DNA from: Asanoa sp. WMMD1127
GTDB taxonomy: Bacteria > Actinomycetota > Actinomycetes > Mycobacteriales > Micromonosporaceae
Length of the DNA: 64,000 bases
Assembly: GCF_029626225.1 (NCBI RefSeq)
Contig: NZ_JARUBP010000001.1
Span: 2,294,001-2,358,000 of the forward strand
Direction: 5' to 3'
The notes under the pieces are model-generated. The model was not told where the DNA came from and searched no databases. It saw only the letters and a program-made list of their open reading frames with translations. Both the position numbers and the translations under genes were made by a program. The first letter of the stretch is position 1; each line of letters opens with the position of its first letter. This document shows, piece after piece, positions 61,607-64,000 of this stretch.

Positions 61607-62505
61607 TGCTGCCGCAGTGGATCTTCGACGACCTCCGGGCCAAGGGCCTCGACCCGGCCGAGGTCGAGCGGGTGGTGCGCGGCGCCCTCGACGAGGATCT
61701 CGGGCCCCAGCACCGCGACGTGACCAGCGAGGCGACCATCCCGGCCGACCAGGTCGACACGGCCGACGTGGTGGCCCGGGCCAACGGTGTCCTGGCCGGG
61801 CTGCCGGTGGCGGCGGCCGTGTTCGCGCTCGCGGGCCCCCGTACGCCGGAGATCGTGCTCAAGGCCCGTGACGGTGACCGGGTGTCCGCCGGCGACGTGC
61901 TGGCCACCGTGACCGGCCCGACCCGCACCCTGCTGACCGCCGAGCGCACCGCGCTGAACCTGCTCAGCCGCCTATCCGGCGTGGCGACGCACACCCGGCG
62001 CTGGGCCGACGCGCTGGCCGGCACGAAGGCGATGGTGCTCGACACCCGCAAGACCACACCGGGGCTACGGGCGTTGGAGAAGTACGCCGTGCGCGCGGGC
62101 GGCGGCACCAACAAGCGGATGGGCCTCTACGACGTCGCCATGATCAAGGACAACCACAAGCTGGCCGCCGGCAGCGTCGCCGAGGCGTACCGCCGGGTCC
62201 GGGAGGCGTTTCCCGAGGTGGCGGTCCAGGTGGAGGTCACCACCGTCGAGGAGGCGATCGAGGCCGTCGAGGTCGGCGCCACGTTCCTGCTCTGCGACAA
62301 CATGACGCCGGCGGTGCTGCGCGAGGCGGTCGCGGCGGTCGGCGACCGGGCCGAGCTCGAAGCGACCGGGGGGCTCACCCTGGAGGTCGCGCCGGCGTAC
62401 GCCGCGACCGGCGTCGACTACCTTTCGGTGGGGGCGCTGACCCACTCGTCACCTATCTTGGACATCGCGCTCGATCTTCGCCCGCCGCACCTGAGCCGGA
62501 GCTGA
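61606..62505 (+). CDS. nadC: Nicotinate-nucleotide pyrophosphorylase (quinolinate phosphoribosyltransferase)
   Basis: A 299-residue enzyme converting quinolinate and PRPP to nicotinate mononucleotide. Motifs: DEDLGPQHRDVTSEATIP, ERTALNLLSRLSGVATHTRR, TRKTTPGLRALEKYAV, NKRMGLYDVAMIKDNH and TGVDYLSVGALTHSSPILDI. ATG 61606 overlaps the nadB stop by one base; a GTG just before it at 61603 is in frame. GGAGG precedes both. Confidence 0.96.
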   Translation: MLPQWIFDDLRAKGLDPAEVERVVRGALDEDLGPQHRDVTSEATIPADQVDTADVVARANGVLAGLPVAAAVFALAGPRTPEIVLKARDGDRVSAGDVLATVTGPTRTLLTAERTALNLLSRLSGVATHTRRWADALAGTKAMVLDTRKTTPGLRALEKYAVRAGGGTNKRMGLYDVAMIKDNHKLAAGSVAEAYRRVREAFPEVAVQVEVTTVEEAIEAVEVGATFLLCDNMTPAVLREAVAAVGDRAELEATGGLTLEVAPAYAATGVDYLSVGALTHSSPILDIALDLRPPHLSRS

Positions 62506-62511
62506 CCCCAC

Positions 62512-63279
62512 ATGCTGCTGTGCATCGACATCGGTAACACCAACACGGTGCTCGCCACGTTCGACGGCGACAAGTTGGTGCACAACTGGCGGATCAAGAC
62601 CGACGCCCGCTCCACGGCCGACGAGCTCGGGCTGATGTTCCGCGGGCTGCTGGCCGGCGACGCGGTGGAGATCACCGGTGTGGCCGCGTGCTCGACGGTG
62701 CCGGCCGCGCTGCGGTCGCTGCGCACGATGCTGGCCCGCTACTACGGCGACCTGCCCAACGTGATCGTGGAGCCCGGTGTGAAGACCGGCGTCCAGCTGG
62801 CCATCGACAACCCCAAGGAGGTCGGCTCCGACCGGGTGGTCAACACGCTGGCCGCGTACACCCTTTTCGGTGGCCCGTCGATCGTGGTCGACTTCGGCAC
62901 GACGACCAACTTCGACGTGATCAGCGCGCGTGGTGAGTTCCTGGGTGGCGCGTTCGCGCCCGGCATCGAGATCTCGTTCGACGCGCTGGCCGCCCGTGCC
63001 GCGCAGTTGCGCAAGGTCGAGCCGGCCAAGCCGCGTTCCGTGATCGGCAAGAACACCGTCGAGTGCCTGCAGGCCGGGCTCTATTTCGGCTTCGCGGGCC
63101 AGGTCGACCACATCGTCGACCGGATGACCGAAGAGCTCGGCTCGGTGAAAGCGGTGATCGCCACCGGCGGGCTGGCCCCGGTGGTGCTCGGCGAATGCCG
63201 CACGATCACCCACCACGAACCGATGATCACACTGATCGGCCTGCGGATGGTCTACGAGCGCAACGTCGACGCGCGATAG
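62512..63279 (+). CDS. coaX: Type III pantothenate kinase
   Basis: A 255-residue acetate/sugar-kinase-fold enzyme that phosphorylates pantothenate in CoA synthesis; type III enzymes resist CoA feedback. Motifs: LLCIDIGNTNTVLATFDG, EVGSDRVVNTLAAYTLFGG, SIVVDFGTTTNFDVIS and GGAFAPGIEISFDALA. It starts six bases after nadC and completes a pantothenate/CoA theme with panC upstream. Its last 28 bases overlap the end of the convergent methyltransferase gene. Confidence 0.96.
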   Translation: MLLCIDIGNTNTVLATFDGDKLVHNWRIKTDARSTADELGLMFRGLLAGDAVEITGVAACSTVPAALRSLRTMLARYYGDLPNVIVEPGVKTGVQLAIDNPKEVGSDRVVNTLAAYTLFGGPSIVVDFGTTTNFDVISARGEFLGGAFAPGIEISFDALAARAAQLRKVEPAKPRSVIGKNTVECLQAGLYFGFAGQVDHIVDRMTEELGSVKAVIATGGLAPVVLGECRTITHHEPMITLIGLRMVYERNVDAR

Positions 63280-63992
63280 ACCTCGGTGCGGTAGGGCAAC
63301 GGGAACGACGCCCGGCCGGCGAGGTCCGGATGCGTCTCCGCCAGCTCCGCCACGGCCGTGGTGAAAGCTTTCCGAGTGTCCGGGTCCGCCGTCAGGTAAT
63401 AAGACCGGGTGGTCATCATTTCCACCAGGTGGGCAGCGGTGAGCGACGTCTCGTGCGCGAATTCGTGGTGCTCCACCGCGGTGAACCGGTCGCCGAACGA
63501 GGTGGGCCGATCGTGTTCCTGGTCACCGGCCGCGGTCGCGATCCGGTCGAGTGCCGCGACCCATGGTTCCCTCCGGTCACGGAAGTTCCACACCGCCGCG
63601 AAATAGCCGCCAGGCCGCAGCACGCGGGCGGCTTGCGCATGTGCCTCCGCCGGGGCGAACCAGTGGTACGCCTGACCGGCGACAACCGCGTCCACGCTTC
63701 CATCCGGCAATGGAATGTCTTCCGCGCCGCCCGCCAGGACGGTCACACCGGGACTGACGGCGGCCAGTCGCGCGCGCATTTCCGGATCCGGCTCGACGGC
63801 GATCACCTCGTAGCCGGCGTCGATCAGTCCGCGGCTCAGGATGCCGGTGCCCGCCCCGAGGTCGGCCACCCGCAGCGGCGCCGGGCCGCCGACCGCCCAT
63901 TCCAGTGCGGCGCGCGGATACGGCGGGCGGAATCGGTCGTAGCGCTCGGCGGCCACGCCGAACGACAGCGCGTTGCGCTTCTTCGCGTCCAT
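63252..63992 (-). CDS. Class I SAM-dependent methyltransferase (UbiE/Methyltransf_11 type)
   Basis: A 246-residue cytosolic methyltransferase: opening MDAKKRNALSFGVAAERYDR with FRPPYP, SAM-binding motif I RVADLGAGTGILSRGLI, acidic residue in VIAVEPDPEM, motif II/III GAEDIPLPDGSVDAVVAGQA and VLRPGGYFAAVWN. The substrate is unknown. It converges with coaX and overlaps it by 28 bp, with no room for a separate terminator. Confidence 0.88.
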   Translation of the reverse strand: MDAKKRNALSFGVAAERYDRFRPPYPRAALEWAVGGPAPLRVADLGAGTGILSRGLIDAGYEVIAVEPDPEMRARLAAVSPGVTVLAGGAEDIPLPDGSVDAVVAGQAYHWFAPAEAHAQAARVLRPGGYFAAVWNFRDRREPWVAALDRIATAAGDQEHDRPTSFGDRFTAVEHHEFAHETSLTAAHLVEMMTTRSYYLTADPDTRKAFTTAVAELAETHPDLAGRASFPLPYRTEVYRASTLRS

Positions 63993-64000
63993 CGCGGGGC

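Overview
High-GC (about 70-75% by eye) actinobacterial chromosome. Gene content and the preference for GTG starts point to Micromonosporaceae or a close relative; this is inferred from gene order and protein resemblance, not from a database search. Gene order recalls two blocks known from Mycobacterium tuberculosis: crp - nth - thioredoxin-like - NUDIX - marP (the Rv3676-Rv3671 block), and ppa - dacB - zinc metalloprotease - tilS - hpt - ftsH - folE ... folP - folB - folK - DUF3180 ... DUF2520 - panC ... coaX (the Rv3628-Rv3600 block). Most of the window is therefore old core genome, and the interesting material is what has been placed between the core genes.

Layout. 1-3702 (minus): a TetR-controlled catabolic operon (TetR, TIGR03084-type protein, AtuA/DUF1446 protein, 10-codon leader ORF, acyl-CoA carboxylase beta subunit cut by the window edge). 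3789-5659 (minus): a CapA-like phosphoesterase and CbiZ. 5809-11319 (plus): crp, a 37-bp tandem repeat array, nth, a TlpA-like thioredoxin, a NUDIX hydrolase and the membrane protease marP. 11320-12225: a second, degenerate GC-rich repeat tract. 12226-19132: a partial type VII secretion locus (mycP, eccC on minus; eccD on plus) with no eccB, eccE or WXG100 pair. 19201-29613: ppa, dacB, DUF2342 protease, tilS, a GGT-like hydrolase, a GlxA-type regulator, a 44-residue membrane peptide, hpt and ftsH. 29610-46695: folE, then about 14.6 kb of inserted genes, then folP-folB-folK.

The insert between folE and folP holds an EamA transporter, a three-gene module (cytosolic FtsK/SpoIIIE ATPase, coiled-coil membrane protein, 86-residue helical protein), a small membrane-anchored NTF2-like protein, and a seven-gene minus-strand operon that looks like a minimal type IV secretion apparatus: VirB2-like, VirB3/PrgI-like, VirB4-like ATPase, VirB6/TrbL-like, VirB8/TcpC-like, lytic transglycosylase/M23 peptidase, and a duplicated-domain protein. 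No relaxase, integrase or VirD4 is visible. This is the best candidate for an undescribed system.

46692-64000 returns to housekeeping: DUF3180, membrane proteins, an OpuB-type osmoprotectant ABC transporter whose binding protein looks circularly permuted, a disordered-tail membrane protein, a nuoD paralogue overlapping a MidA/NDUFAF7-like methyltransferase, a DUF2520 protein with panC, a lipoprotein, nadB-nadC, coaX and a final methyltransferase.

Regulatory themes. At least ten genes have a TAnnnT -10 hexamer (or a near variant) 6-7 nt upstream of the start codon, the arrangement of leaderless actinobacterial transcripts. folE and folK have no ATG/GTG/TTG start and both appear to begin with CTG overlapping the upstream TGA (CTGA). 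Perfect or near-perfect hairpins mark the ends of eccC, folE/eamA, 49471/49519 and panC.
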